In this document: positions 46,517 to 58,673 of the stretch, piece by piece
Numbering within the stretch: the first letter of the stretch is position 1
Layout: each line of letters starts with the position of its first letter
Assembly: GCA_903772945.1 (NCBI GenBank)
Contig: CAICTM010000014.1
Coordinates: 124,001 to 188,000 of the forward strand
Direction of reading: 5' to 3'
From: Seminavis robusta
Taxonomy: Eukaryota > Bacillariophyta > Bacillariophyceae > Naviculales > Naviculaceae
Length of the DNA stretch: 64,000 nt
Notes under the pieces: model-generated
The model's database searches: none
What the model was told of the DNA's origin: nothing
The model's input: only the letters and a program-made list of their open reading frames with translations
Translations under genes and position numbers: made by a program

Positions 46517-48500
46517 CTATGCTTGGCAATTACTACCAAACAAAAACAAAAAAAACGACAACCGTACGATTATACACTCCAGTCAATCGAGAGGCAGAGA
46601 TCCTCCAGCCATCTGACTTGGGGGCCCCAGCATCCATCAATGCATCGCACCGGTATAGTTCGGGGCTAGTTCATATCACAAAATCTAGCTAGGCCACGCA
46701 TCCTCAGACTGCCGAAGGGATCCGTACGTGATCCTCAGGCACGACGGAAACGAGATGCAGTGAAGTGATGCCCACAACTCGAACTCCCATGGAGCTTAGG
46801 TGCTTGCCTGCCTGGATGTGCTTACGAGCCTGTATGATAGATGGAGTACCGGTAGACATACCGGTATCCCATAAAAAGTGACAAAGCAATGATGCTTCAA
46901 GTCTTGGATCGTTGACAAAGTAGAAATTGCACGGGTAGCAAGGTAGCGATAATCTCTATCTTTAGAAGCACCCGCTGGGGCCAATCGCAGCTTCCATTGT
47001 TCGTCCTGGCTAGCTATCCGGATAGGGAACACCCTTCTTCAATGCCCACGACGACACAGATTCGTGCCTGCTGGATATTATAGATATTGAGCCGGCTAGC
47101 TAGCTAGTACCGTAGTAGAACCCTGCAAAAGACGCGGTCTGATGACGGCGACACCAAGCTGCCAAGCAAGGCATAGTGTGGTACATGCGCAGGACCTGGT
47201 GCTTCTTTTAATGGATTTGCTGTCTACATTTTGCATGATCAAGCATTTGTGTTGGAATGAGCAAATATAGACTAATCTACATGTACCGGTTCCATTTAGA
47301 CTTCCCCTTTTACTATCGTATCTTCTACTAGTCTGAACCACAACGATAGATGCTACAGTACTAGTACCGTACAGCATTGGGTGTTCATGCAGCTGATGTC
47401 GACAGTACAGTGTACAAAAACTTCGCTACGATGTCCCTGGATCATAGTTGTGGTTAAACAAACTGAACCCCAATTAGAACTGTCTCAAGTACCATTTTCG
47501 TACAATGTCCCAAGATCATGGTTCCAGTTAAACAAACTGATCAGCTCGTAAGTCGACACAGATAAACGAACACAACCTTCGTACAATGTCCCTTGCTCAT
47601 GGGTAAATGAAACGAACTGAAGCATTGAGAGTACAGAATAGTGCGCAACTCTCGATCGTGCTAAGAACTGTACCTGCACAACTGTTATGATGTTTGCAGC
47701 GTTGCAGCCAAACAGATCAGAATCTGATGAAGTGTCCAGTAGTTTGCACGATCAAGTGGCGACGAACTAGATCTACAGTCGCCTCCTCGCCATCGATCGA
47801 CATAGGATTGATTGCTTGCGTTGCGGGGAGCTTGGCCTACTGAAAGACCTGGCTAGTGGGTCGTGTTGATTGCATTAGCCCTTTGTTAAAAGCAAAGAAT
47901 GGAGTACAAGCGAATGACACTAGTAGACCTCTTGTACTCTTGCTCCAACAAAGGTTGTGAAAGCACCTAGCCAGCGTCTTGTGGATGACTCTTCTTTCGA
48001 GAACTCATGTTCTTTATTAATAGTAGTACCGGTAACCCGGTAGACATCATGCGGCAGAAAGCGTCTTTGTCATTGCAAAAAGTCAATTTCCAGCAAAACG
48101 AGGTAATACTGCCCCACAGGAATTGCCCGAACGAATGCTGGGAGCCATTTGCATTGACGGCGTCGATCCATTCAAGACACCCAAATTTGGGTAAAAAGAC
48201 GACGCAACGAAGCTAGACTAGACAGCTAGCTAGTAGCTACCTGGTGGTAGCTATCGAAAAAAAGAAATACTCTGGGCGGCCAGGTTCAGATTGGACAGCT
48301 TTGGATGCGTAGTTATGGTAAACTTGGGGTTACAGTTTTTGTTTACTCTAACAATTTGCATTTAAATCAAATGTTAACGCATCTACCTGTGACAGCCAAC
48401 TTCGATCTCTTAAATCTGGATGTGATGGCTTCTGATTCTGTCGCTGGGTCCCACTTGTTTGTGGAAGCTGGTCAACACAAAAGAATTTACTGGTAAAGAA
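46517..48500. other. Intergenic; three degenerate ~80 bp repeats
   Basis: No supported gene. TTCGTACAATGTCCC..GATCATGG followed by GTTAAACAAACTGA-like sequence recurs at about 47,421, 47,491 and 47,577. Short ORFs elsewhere lack protein character. Confidence 0.45.
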
Positions 48501-50638
48501 TAAGCCAGCGGAGCTGTGTAACCTCGGCAGAAAGGTTTCAGTGTAGAAGCAGATACCCCTATTAGCTAGCTAGCTAGAAGCAGATACCTGTAGTGCTTAA
48601 CTTGCGCTTAAATAGCTAGAAGCAGATCCCCTAGCTAGAAGCAGATTCCCATAGCAAGCTAGAAGCAGATACCCCAAGCTAGGTAGAATACTTGTTATAT
48701 AGCTTTTGCTAGCTTTAGAGTTTTTCCTGGTAGAAGCAGATCCCCTACTAGGATGCATGTAAATAGCTTTAGCTGGTTTAAAAGCACCATCCTAGGATAC
48801 TTATTCAGTTTTTCAGCGTTCGTCTCTTGATTCCTTAGTTCCAGCTCCCTACACTCAGAAACTTCACATTGGATTCTTATGACGAATACATGCACAACCG
48901 AATACGTCAATCAGCCATTGTAGCCGGCTGCCGTATAGTTACATCGGCGACAGTGGCAACAGTACCGAACACACTCAGGTTCGGCTTTGCTCGCTATTCT
49001 CCGGTACAAGTACCTCGTATTGGATCCTTATGACGAATACATGCACAACCGAATATTGTCAATCAGCCATTGTAGCTGGCTGCCTTATAGTTACATCGGC
49101 GACAGTGGCAACAGTACCGAACACACTCAGGTTCGGCTTTGTTCGCTACTCTTAGGTACAAGTGCCTCGTGTTGGATCCTTATGACGAATACATGCAAAA
49201 TCGAAATTGTTAATCCAGCCATTGTAGCTAGCTACCGTAGAGTTCATCGATCGGTGACAGTGGCAACAGTACCGAACACACTCAGGTTCGGCTTGCTCGC
49301 TGCACTCGGTTACCTTGCATTGGATCCTTATGACGAATACATGCACAAAATCGAATATTATTAATCCAGCCATGTAGCCGGCTACCGTACAGTTACATCG
49401 GCGACAGTGTCAACAGTACCGAACACACTCAGGCTCCGCTTTGCTGCTACACTCCGTTGCCGGTTGTCGCGTCGCTGGAGGACTTGTGCATGCAGGAAAA
49501 TGGGTGCCGACACAGGAATCACCACCAAATCACTAGGAAGACACTGGAGGGTGAATCCTTAGGAGGATCCACTCTCTTGTGTGTTGTCGCGCAGTAGCCT
49601 CCTCCTCTTGTTGCCATTCAATGACTTGACGACGATCCGTCCATGCTGTTGGTAGGGCTGGAGTTAACAGACTCCTCCGTAGTGGTAGCCTCTCCTCTCT
49701 TGTTTTCCGGAGCGTTCGTTCGAAAAGGACTCGACGCAATGGTAATCATCGGCCGTCAGCAGTGCACAGAGAAAACAAAAATAGATATGAGTTTTTTTTC
49801 TGTGCTCAACTGCAGACGACCGGGACTTACCCTTGCTTTTCAAATTGCACCAACTTGGCCATAATGGGCCGAGAACTGACTGCCATCCCATGGTCCATAG
49901 GATTCAATGAGGGGTGGCTTTCGAATCTGTACCAGAGTCAACCGGCTTGAGTGAGCTTGGATAACAGAGATAATAGAGGTGCGTTCGATCGATATCATCA
50001 ATACTAAAACAACTCACCTGTTGACGGCCGAGCTCGGAATTCTATCCTGAATACCATAGAAATCCAATGAGGGAGAGAAGTCAGCGCTGCACCTTCAATA
50101 ACAATCTTGATAATAGGCTTACCTCGAATCGATTCGATCGATCGGCCGATGGATAACTCCTTCAACGCATACTCACTCTTGTCGGCCAAGCTGGATTTCT
50201 TCCTGTTTACCATACGAATTCAATGAGGGAGAGAAGTCAGTGCTGCACCTTCAACAATGGATTTGGCTGGACTGTACATGTACCTGGTACCGGTACGTGT
50301 GCATGCGATGAGTTGGTTTAACCTTAACCTTAGAACCTTCAACGGTTCTTTTTATCCACGAATCGATCTAAATTTAAAGGGAATTTGGTACTTAGATACA
50401 CATGACGTTGATTTGCAACTGAAGTGCGGGTACACTAATTTACACAGTAAACGCGAGCCAATCGATTTCAGAAGTGCAACTGAGGGGTAACCTAAAGGAG
50501 CGTCGTCTCAGGAGACGTAATTTAGTTTTTGCTGAATTATTTGTATTCTAACCCTACCCTTATACCTGCAGGGACCACCGTAGCAGGAAAAACAATTAAA
50601 GGGGTTGAGGGCTCTGGCAGCAAGACTGCCGAGGTCAA
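48501..50638 (+). repeat. Dispersed element with CCTCGGCAG ends, copy 3 (split)
   Basis: The left part, 48,501-48,813, starts TAAGCCAGCGGAGCTGTGTA, then ACCTCGGCAG and GTAGAAGCAGATACCCC units. The right part, 50,524-50,638, ends CTGCCGAGGTCAA. Together they match copy 1 (1648-2100, reverse). The two parts are separated by element B, whose 7 bp flanking duplication (AGTTTTT) shows a later insertion. Confidence 0.75.
48814..50523 (+). mobile_element. Non-coding element, copy B, with 7 bp TSD
   Basis: Flanked by AGTTTTT at 48,807-48,813 and 50,524-50,530. Ends read CAGCGTTCGTCTC (left) and GAGACGTAATTT (right), with a short inverted match around CGTCTC. It contains four ~150 bp tandem units and the block homologous to element A. 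No transposase ORF, so non-autonomous. It ends about 360 bp before NRPS-like gene 3. Confidence 0.75.
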
Positions 50639-50879
50639 CTATACTAGTAGCACCCACCGAGGCAGCTCACAAGGATGTCGTTGGCTGCCTCATCTCATCA
50701 CAATCCAACGACGAGAGAAAGAAAACAAAGAAAGGACAGACCACTCGTGTCATCCAGAGCACTCCTTCTCCGCATCTCTTCACTCGATCAGCTCTTCGCT
50801 CGATCATCTCTTACTATTCTTTGCAACACAGCTGCCATTAATCGAATCCACCAAAACTTCTATCATCAACGCAACAGCC

Positions 50880-53800
50880 ATGAAATTCTCTTCTACTATC
50901 CTTGAGGCCCTCAACCACCATGCTACTCAGACTCCAGACAAGGTTGTCTTTACTTGGGTCGACATCAGGTGCAAAGAACAACGACGCATGACATTCAAGC
51001 AGCTAGAGGATGAATCCAATACTGTGGCTCATCGTCTCCTCAAATTGGGACGCAAGAAAGGAGATCGTGTCATGGTGGCATACCCCTTTGGCCTTGAGTT
51101 CTTGGCTGGCATGTTTGGAGCTATGAAGATCGGAGTCATTCCCTGTTCCATCTATCCACCCAACCCTAACGAGCTCAAGACTGATATGCCCAAATTCCGC
51201 CGATTTGCTGTGGATGCTGGAGCCAAGTATGCTCTCAGTACTTCAGCTTTTGCCACTGCCATGACTGCAGTCAGTGTCCTCTACAAGACTGGAGTGAAGT
51301 GGATTGGAACTGATCAACTACCAATCAAGAAAAGCAACCCCAAAAAGCCCAAACATTATGAGAAGTTTGAGGGAGGGGCAACGGAAGTCTGCTTTATCCA
51401 GTACACATCGGGCAGTACTGGTCGCCCCAAAGGAGTCATGATCAGTCACGGAAACCTAGCAGAGAATTGCATTGCTATTTCTGCCATGTCTGGTACAAAT
51501 GCTTCCAATGTTGGCAGTACAGTGGGAGCCTTGTGGGTCCCACAATACCACGGTAAGGTCCAATCTGCAGTTCCTCATTCTGGGCTTTTAGAAAGCTGCT
51601 ATCCTCTCACTTTTGTATCTTTCTGGTGCTCTGACAGACATGGGGCTTGTTGCAGGCTTCATGACTACCCTCTATTTTGGAACTTCCCTGGTCGTGGCAT
51701 CCCCTTTGGATTTTGTTGCCAACCCACTTCTATGGAGTGATATGATCGAGACCTACAAGGCAACCCTTACATGTGCCCCCAACTTTGCCTATGCCTTGCT
51801 GCTTAAGAGGTTGGAGCAAGCCAACCGAAAAGCCAACTGGAGCTGTGTAAAGCGGGCCATGTTTGGGGGTGAACCCGCCCAGCGCCACGTTGTGGATTCA
51901 GTGGCCAAGACCCTTTCCATCAAGTCTGAACATATCTACAACATCTATGGGCTCGCTGAGTCTGTGGTGTTTCTCACAGGTGGCTCTGCCTACCCTGACT
52001 CTGAAGGGCTTCTCTGCTGTGGTGAAGTAAACTCGCCAACCCTCAAGCTTCGCATTGTTGAGGACGGAAAAGAGGTTGAAGAAGGACAGGTTGGAAGCAT
52101 TTGGGTCCAGTCACCCCGGGTGGTAGCAGGGTACTATGGTCAGTCTGAGCTAACCACTGCTACCTTTGCCAATGCTTTGCCCAGCTATGATGGAAGCTGG
52201 CTTGACACTGGTGATTTGGGCAAGATTGTCGATGGGCAGCTCTATGTCACTGGACGAGTCAAAGATGTTATCATTATCAATGGCAAGAACTACTATCCAA
52301 CAGATGTGGAGCTCTCTATTGATGCTCTCTTTGGTGATCTTATCCGCCCAGGAAGGACCACTGCCTTCCAGCATGGGGAGGACAGTGTTGGTATCACAGT
52401 GGAGGGCCGCAAGGACTTTGACAAGACACCAAATGAATCCTTGGCAGTCCAGATAGCCAACCATGTGTCCCAAGTGCATGGTCTTTTTGTGTCTGAGGCA
52501 TTGGTCCTAAAATTGGGTGTGACACCAAAAACTACCTCTGGCAAGCTTAAGCGAAGTGAGATCAGGCAAACAACCGTTGATGGCAATTGGAAGGAATCTT
52601 CCATACTGCTTCAGTTCCAGAGGCAGCAAGCTCTTCCTCCTCTTCAGAAAATTCGACGTCAGCGTCCCTCTTTCCTTGAGCAAAGCTTTTCAATGCATGG
52701 TGTTGCTACCACTGAGTCCTACCTGAATGAAGAAACCGAACATGAAATCATGAGGCAATCTATGAGTGTTGTTAACTGGAACTTGCAGGAGGAGCCACTT
52801 TCTTCTTTTGATGGTAACAGTGGCAAGGGTGGAAAAGAAGATGAGCTTCAAGGAATGCTTCCTGGCATTGACCTTAGCCAAAAAAAAGCCCTCCCCAGCA
52901 AAGCTATCAAAGCTGTTCAAGCTGTAGACTGCAACCCCAGCAAGTTGGAGGAGTATTTCTCTGACCTTCAGCTTTCTGGAGTCTCTGGCATTGCTGAAGC
53001 TTGGTCCAAAGCCATCAAGACAACAGCTGCAATGCAAGCCATGTGCTCCCAAATCATGATGCATCTTGAGGATAAGCACCCAAGCATCTGCCAGCTTGCT
53101 CACAGTCTTGTTGCAAACCCAGACTGGATCTTGATTGATGATTTGACAGATTTCCTTTTGCAGCTTGTACACCAAATCTTTGTCCTTCAATGGGCAACAA
53201 CCTTTATGATGGATAATGCCGAGTGCATGCAACAAAAGTTGCAGATCGACACTGAGTGGGAGAACTCGGGTGGGACTGCACAGACAGTTCCAGTGGAGCT
53301 ACAAGAGATGCTTGACCTACCAGAACAAGACCCAATGTATGGGAAGTGGCCATTCTTCCTTTGGATTAAAAACAGGTCGGTGCGAGCAGTATCAAAGCCA
53401 GTCATCAAAATTCTTACTTGTCCTGAAGAACCACCTCTTGAAACACAAATTGAAACAATCAACAACCTCTTGTGTCTAAATTTGTTGGAGGCTGTTTGGG
53501 TTGAGCAAAAAAATGGAATACCGGAGAATTACCAAGTTGGAAGGATGCTGGCAACCTCTCCCATTCAAGCAGACTGGACCAAATCAAACAAGGCTCTATT
53601 GGAGCATCATACCCCTTCTTGGAAGGATCTCTACATTGCTTGGGACATCCATGTTGTAGCATGTAAGTGTGTTTGTCCCATGGATGTCATGTATTTTGTT
53701 TGGGTGCAAACTAATTGTGTTGTTTCTTTTTTCTTTCTTTGATGCAGGGATTGGAGACGAGCACTCTTCTGCATGGATGCTATCCAAACTGCTGCTACCC

Positions 53801-56507
53801 AGCCTTATTGGAGATGTTGGTGCAGCTTTTTTACATGCAAGGATGACTAGTCTGTACCTGGTTTTACAGGCTACAGGAAGAAAAATAGAGTCTCCGAGAT
53901 TCTACAACAAGCCAATCTTGTCACGAAGAGCCCTCCGTCTCCTCGGAAATCTAAACCTATCTTGGGCTGAACAGCTTGGATATTGTGCACCCTCTGAGAG
54001 GAGTAACAATGGGATGGCACTCAATGAAGAATACTGGCTGTCCAAGTTTGACCAGTGGGGGTTGGCAAACCATTCAGCTACAGTAAGCACAGCAGTCCCC
54101 AGGCTGCATGATACTGCAGATGCTGGAGTTGTGGGCCCAGAGAAAGCGGCTTCCAGATGTATGCACACGATCATTTCTGTCTTGGGTTCTGAAGTGGACC
54201 CATCAAAATCCTGGACTGAGAATGGACTCACATCACTCCAGAGTGCTGAACTTCGGAACAAGGTGGAAGAGGAGCATCTTGTCGTACTCCCTGCAAACTT
54301 TGAGCAACTTTTCCCAACCCCCAAGGCACTATCAGAGCACCTGTCAGCATCAGAGGGCAAGAGCTTTCCCAAGCAAAACACAGACTACCACCCAAATTTC
54401 ATTTGGAACTCATCAAGAGCCAGAATAAGCAAGCTCCAGATGGGGCTGCTCCAAACTCTTGGTTCAAGTGTGATTCTTCTACTTGTTTTGATGTCAGTGT
54501 TTCCATGCTATTTCCTTGTCTCCTGGGTTATGGAACATTGTTCCTCAACCAATGGTGAGAAGAATTACTGTCCAATCTCATGGGCTTTCTTGCCCATAAC
54601 TTTCCCCCTATTCCTACTGTCACTGTCAGTGATGGTAGTAATCTGCAAGGTTACTGTAGTGGGGAATTACAGGCATCAACAGATTGATCTCTTATCATGG
54701 GACTATGTTCGCTGGTGGTTTGTGGACAGGCTCTTGCATATCTGGGAGTCAATTGCTGGACAGTTTCTTGTGGAAACAAAATTCATTTGGATTTTCTACT
54801 GGCTGCTAGGGGCAGATCTGGCATCGTCTTCCAAGATTGAGTCCTACATCCGAGAATTTGATCTTGTCAAAGTGGGCAGCAATTCTACGATTGGACAGCC
54901 GATCAACTGCAGGATTTTTTCTCAGTCTTCAAATGCAGGTCCAAAGTTGACCTTCCACCCCACAGTGATTGGAAATAACTGTCAAGTTTCAGGGATGGTC
55001 AGCCCTGGGGTAAAGATTGGAGATGGCTGCAAGGTGGAGAAACTTTCTGTTGTGGAAGAGGGTGCTATGGTGCCAGATGGAGTACTTGCCAAAGGAAACC
55101 CAGCATGTCACACAGGCTCATTTGAGCACACCGAGTCTAAGAGTTGGGAAGATTCCATGTTGGATGTATTCAAGATTCTGTGGATGTTTTCAGAAGCCTA
55201 TCATTTCTTCTCACTCTCCTTCTTGGTCCATACTACCCTCAACATCATCTTACCATCCTGGCGATATGGTGGCATTCTTCATTGGATCTTGCTGTTTCCA
55301 TTGACATCCTTTCTTGCCCTCGTGACAAGCATTGCCCTCAAATGGCTCTTGATTGGCAAAAGGGATCCATCTGATGAATTTGAGGGGTCTCTGTGGCGAA
55401 GAGCCACCAATTGGGCATGTGACTTCCACTTCCGCACAGCATGTTGGTCATTTATTCCCTTTTTTGGGCAGTCAAAAATATGGAACATCATTTTTTACCT
55501 CCATGGCCTCGATGTTGACTCGGTGTCAACTCTGAGTGGTCCATACTTCTACTTCCGACCTTCAAATGTCGATTTTGTAAAGCTCAGGGGATCATTTGTT
55601 GCCAACATGTCACTTGACTTCAGCAAACAGGGAAAGTTCAAGATTGAGATCATCAGAAGCAGCATTAGCTATGGTGCCAATTTACATGCAGGAGTCAAGA
55701 TAATTCAATCCACAATCCCACCAAGGTCTAATGTGTCTGAGAGCATCTACAACCTGAATGAAGTGGGCGGATCAAGGAAGCCTCCTATTCTGAAAGAAGA
55801 AGTGGCACTTCAATTTATGAATGTGGTTGTTTTTGCATCTATCATACCTTCCTACGAGATCAGCCTGGCAGCTGTGGCAAGTTCTTCCCCTGTTGTTGTT
55901 GCATTTGGTTTTGGCTCTTGCAGTTCTGTTGCAACTGTGCATATGGATTCTTTCCACCAGGATTGTTGAGTTTATTTTGTTGCATCTCCCAGCCCAAGCC
56001 CAAGAAGAACTCTTTGGAGTTTACCTCACCCATGTCTGGTACTTTCGGGTTGGCAACTGGCTGGAGATGCTCCTCTATGGTGCCCCAATGTTTGGTTACT
56101 ATGCACGATTCATGGGAGCAGAAGTTGAAGGAGACATCTGGTATTTCGGCCATGCAATCTATGAATATGGAAAAATTCACTTGCGCAACACAATTGTGGA
56201 CAACTCCAGCTTGAATGGCCACTACATGGATGGCAATGGACTGTTTGTTGCTGACACCTATGCATCTGGTATTCTGCATCCTGGATGCTTTGCTGTTGCT
56301 GGCTCTGTAGTCACTGGAAAAGAGAATGGTCCATGCAAGGTCTTTTTGCGAAATGGTGGCCTAGATGCCATGGAGGATCCTGGCCACTCAACCTCCCACA
56401 AAAACAGCAGCAACAAAACAGATATGGCGCCAATTGACGGATCAACACGCTCGTTGGAGCCAAGCCGAAAACTTGAGTCCCTCCAGTTTGACGATGAATT
56501 TGTTTAG
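50880..56507 (+). CDS. NRPS-like protein 3 (frameshifted): FAAL-type adenylation, carrier, membrane terminal domain
   Basis: Exons 50880-51552, 51638-53662 and 53748-56507. The first intron is at the same QYH|DMG codon as in genes 1 and 2. The second (GTAAGT...TGCAG) is unique and keeps frame (HVVA|WIGDEH). Motifs: YTSGSTGRPKG at 175, YGLAES, TGDLGKIVDGQLYVTGRVK, KTTSGKLKR (Lys527), and carrier ENGLTSLQSAEL (likely Ser1062). Between about residues 767 and 970 it has roughly 200 residues absent from gene 1; the sequence then realigns at LGY and NNGMALNEEYWLSKFDQW. The terminal membrane domain is as in the paralogues. One extra base at about 55,905-55,915 shifts the frame in the fifth/sixth TM region (VVVAFGF to ALAVLLQLCIWIL); both sides align without gap to gene 1. 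It is either a young pseudogene or a base-call error. Confidence 0.8.
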
Positions 56508-57180
56508 TAGGCTGAGTGACATCATATATGTCTATAGATATTGCTTCAAATCATAATTTGTGTTGTTTGTTGTGTGAAGCATAAAAAGCTTCAAATCTCA
56601 AAGCATTCAATGAAGGAACTGGAGCGCTCGGCCCATTCCTACATCTGAAAACATCGTATGATGTCTGCTTTCTCTCTCTTTGATTTCGGCTTTGCTGCTC
56701 TGCTCACTCGATTGATTGCTCGGTTCACTTTTGTGCCTCGTGCTCTCTCCCTGTGCCCCATCCTCACCATAGTTCCCTCTGAGCCATAGTAACCACTCCT
56801 CGTGACAAACCTTGCCATGACACATAGAAGAGTGTGAGACTGAGGTGCTCGATTTCACATCAAGATGTGGCAAGTTTGAAGCTTGAAAACTGAGGGGGTG
56901 GTGAACTCCTCGCGTCGAGTAACACTACTGGTACCAGAATCGGTACCACAGGACAAGCAAGGCCACCACCACCACGGACCAGCTCCTTGAGCAGGTCTCC
57001 CGCGGGAGGCCTGGAAGTGTGATATCGTAGATTGTAGCAGGGAATCTACGTACTCCATGACCCCAATTCCGGAACACATGGAAACTTCCGCTAGTATCTG
57101 TCTAGTAGCGTGCAAGCTCTCCACGCCAGCTAAATTTCTAGAGCGATGTTTCATCCACAACCTACCTAGTATGACTAGCG
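56508..57180. other. Intergenic, no supported gene
   Basis: The 3' flank of NRPS-like gene 3, followed by sequence with only short minus-strand ORFs lacking motifs. Confidence 0.45.
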
Positions 57181-57421
57181 GTCATGAGAACCCTGTCTCA
57201 ATGACTATTCGCGAAAGACTCAGTCTTGAATGAACTCAAACCCTATCTAGGATCGAGTCGCGAATAAGGCTAAGAGCCGTGTATTGCATTCGCCCCCTGA
57301 CAAGGGTCGCCGGAGGCACGACAGCAGTCTGACAAGGAGAACATATGATTTAAAGTGCGGGGCACTCTCATGAGATTGGATGTAGACATGTGCGTCGCAC
57401 GATGGCAATCCTACAAGGGGA

Positions 57422-58640
57422 TCAGGCCTTGTATGGGTGTATATACCTTATGTTCCAAGTCTGGTAGACTGTGCCGCCATTTGCAGTGGCGTGTCGGAGC
57501 CGTACGGTGTCATTGTCATTGACTCTGTCTATAGTGTCAGGACCTTTGTACTTTGGCTGACCGTACTTGCGGTGCTGATACTGTTGAATCATCACGGTAT
57601 CGTTGACATTGTATTGATGAGGGACACGCGTCGCGTTCTCTCTATCGTTATTTTGTTGGATATGTCGCTGGTGACATTCCTTAATGCATTGCCAGTTCAC
57701 TTCAAAGTGAACGTTGTGGATCGCATCGAGACTAAACACTGGTTGTGCTGGCGTAGCACGCAAGTTGGTGTGAATCGTGGCATTCATTGCGAACCATGGT
57801 TAGGTTTCCATCCCAGAATCCATTCACGAGGTCGTTTTGGGTCTTGATGCCTTGGACGGCGATCAAGTTGTGGATGGTCTGATGAGCTTGCTCGACCATG
57901 GAGTTGGCTTGAGGGTTGCGTGTCGTAATGAACGTGGGACACAGTCCATACTCATCCCGGAGAGTCTTCTTGACTTCTGCGCAGAACGCGCGTCCTCTAT
58001 CCATGACAACTTCAGTTGGCCATGGATACCTTGTTAGCCAGCTCTGTTCTAGGACGATGGCTACTAGTAGCTACTTCATCTGCTGATTTGGAGGGAATCT
58101 CCGAGACCTCGAACCATCCGGTTACGGCCGGGATCAATCATAGTCAAGCAGTGGAGTGGGCAAGAGTCCTTTTTCTTCGGATCTCCTATTGTGTAGGGAC
58201 CTATTCCCATGGAATCTCCTCACATGTCTTGGGAGGAAGATGTCCTAGCTTGTGCATCTTGGGCTTATTCAGTTGACAGCTTTGACAATGCTGACATACG
58301 GATTGCACAGTCTTGCGCAAGCCTTTTCTAGGCAGAGTGCTGTCCGATGGTAAGTTCCGTGCGAGTTTCACCAGGATGCCATGGTACCATTCGACCAATG
58401 TCTTCTGCATGGTCAAATGATGATCTTGCTTGTCATCCTTATTGATGACTAAGTCATAAGTCTTGTCGCCTCTGTGAAAGGACTGTTTCTTGTAGTCTTT
58501 AGACTTGTCCCGGAGAAGTTTCTTGATGTCGGCATCATCTTTCTGGCGATGTTCGATCTCGGGAAACAATCTCGAGAGGGAATTCACTAGGAAGGTCCTC
58601 TTCGTCAGTGGCTATGAGCTCAGCAATCTCGCTGGCATCC
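57422..58640 (-). pseudogene. Gypsy integrase remnant
   Basis: In minus order: a zinc-binding region near 58,270-58,410 (WYHGILVKL, then VCQHCQSCQLNK; His and Cys pairs of the HHCC type), and a broken stretch at 58,010-58,200 where three-frame reading gives TGWFEVSEIPSKSADEVA. Next comes MDRGRAFCAEVKKTL (second catalytic Asp) with NPQANSMVEQAHQTIHN (catalytic Glu), and a C-terminal part with DTVMIQQYQHRKYGQPKYKG and WNIRYIHPY. At least two frame changes separate these blocks. The family's role is insertion of element cDNA into the chromosome; this copy cannot encode it. Confidence 0.75.
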
Positions 58641-58673
58641 ATCTATTCTGAAGAACCATCGTTGTGCAGGATG

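Noticed and set aside
42392-49364. ORFs with repeated DPYDEYMHN
   Set aside because: They are produced by the ~150 bp tandem repeats; the frame is not kept between units or copies.
48871-49373. Possible CRISPR-like array (regular ~150 bp units)
   Set aside because: The whole unit repeats, with no distinct short repeat and variable spacer; the context is a eukaryotic mobile element.
55860-55918. A third intron in NRPS-like gene 3 ending at TTGCAG (55,921)
   Set aside because: Alignment with gene 1 is gapless across the site, so removal of sequence is not needed; a one-base shift explains it.
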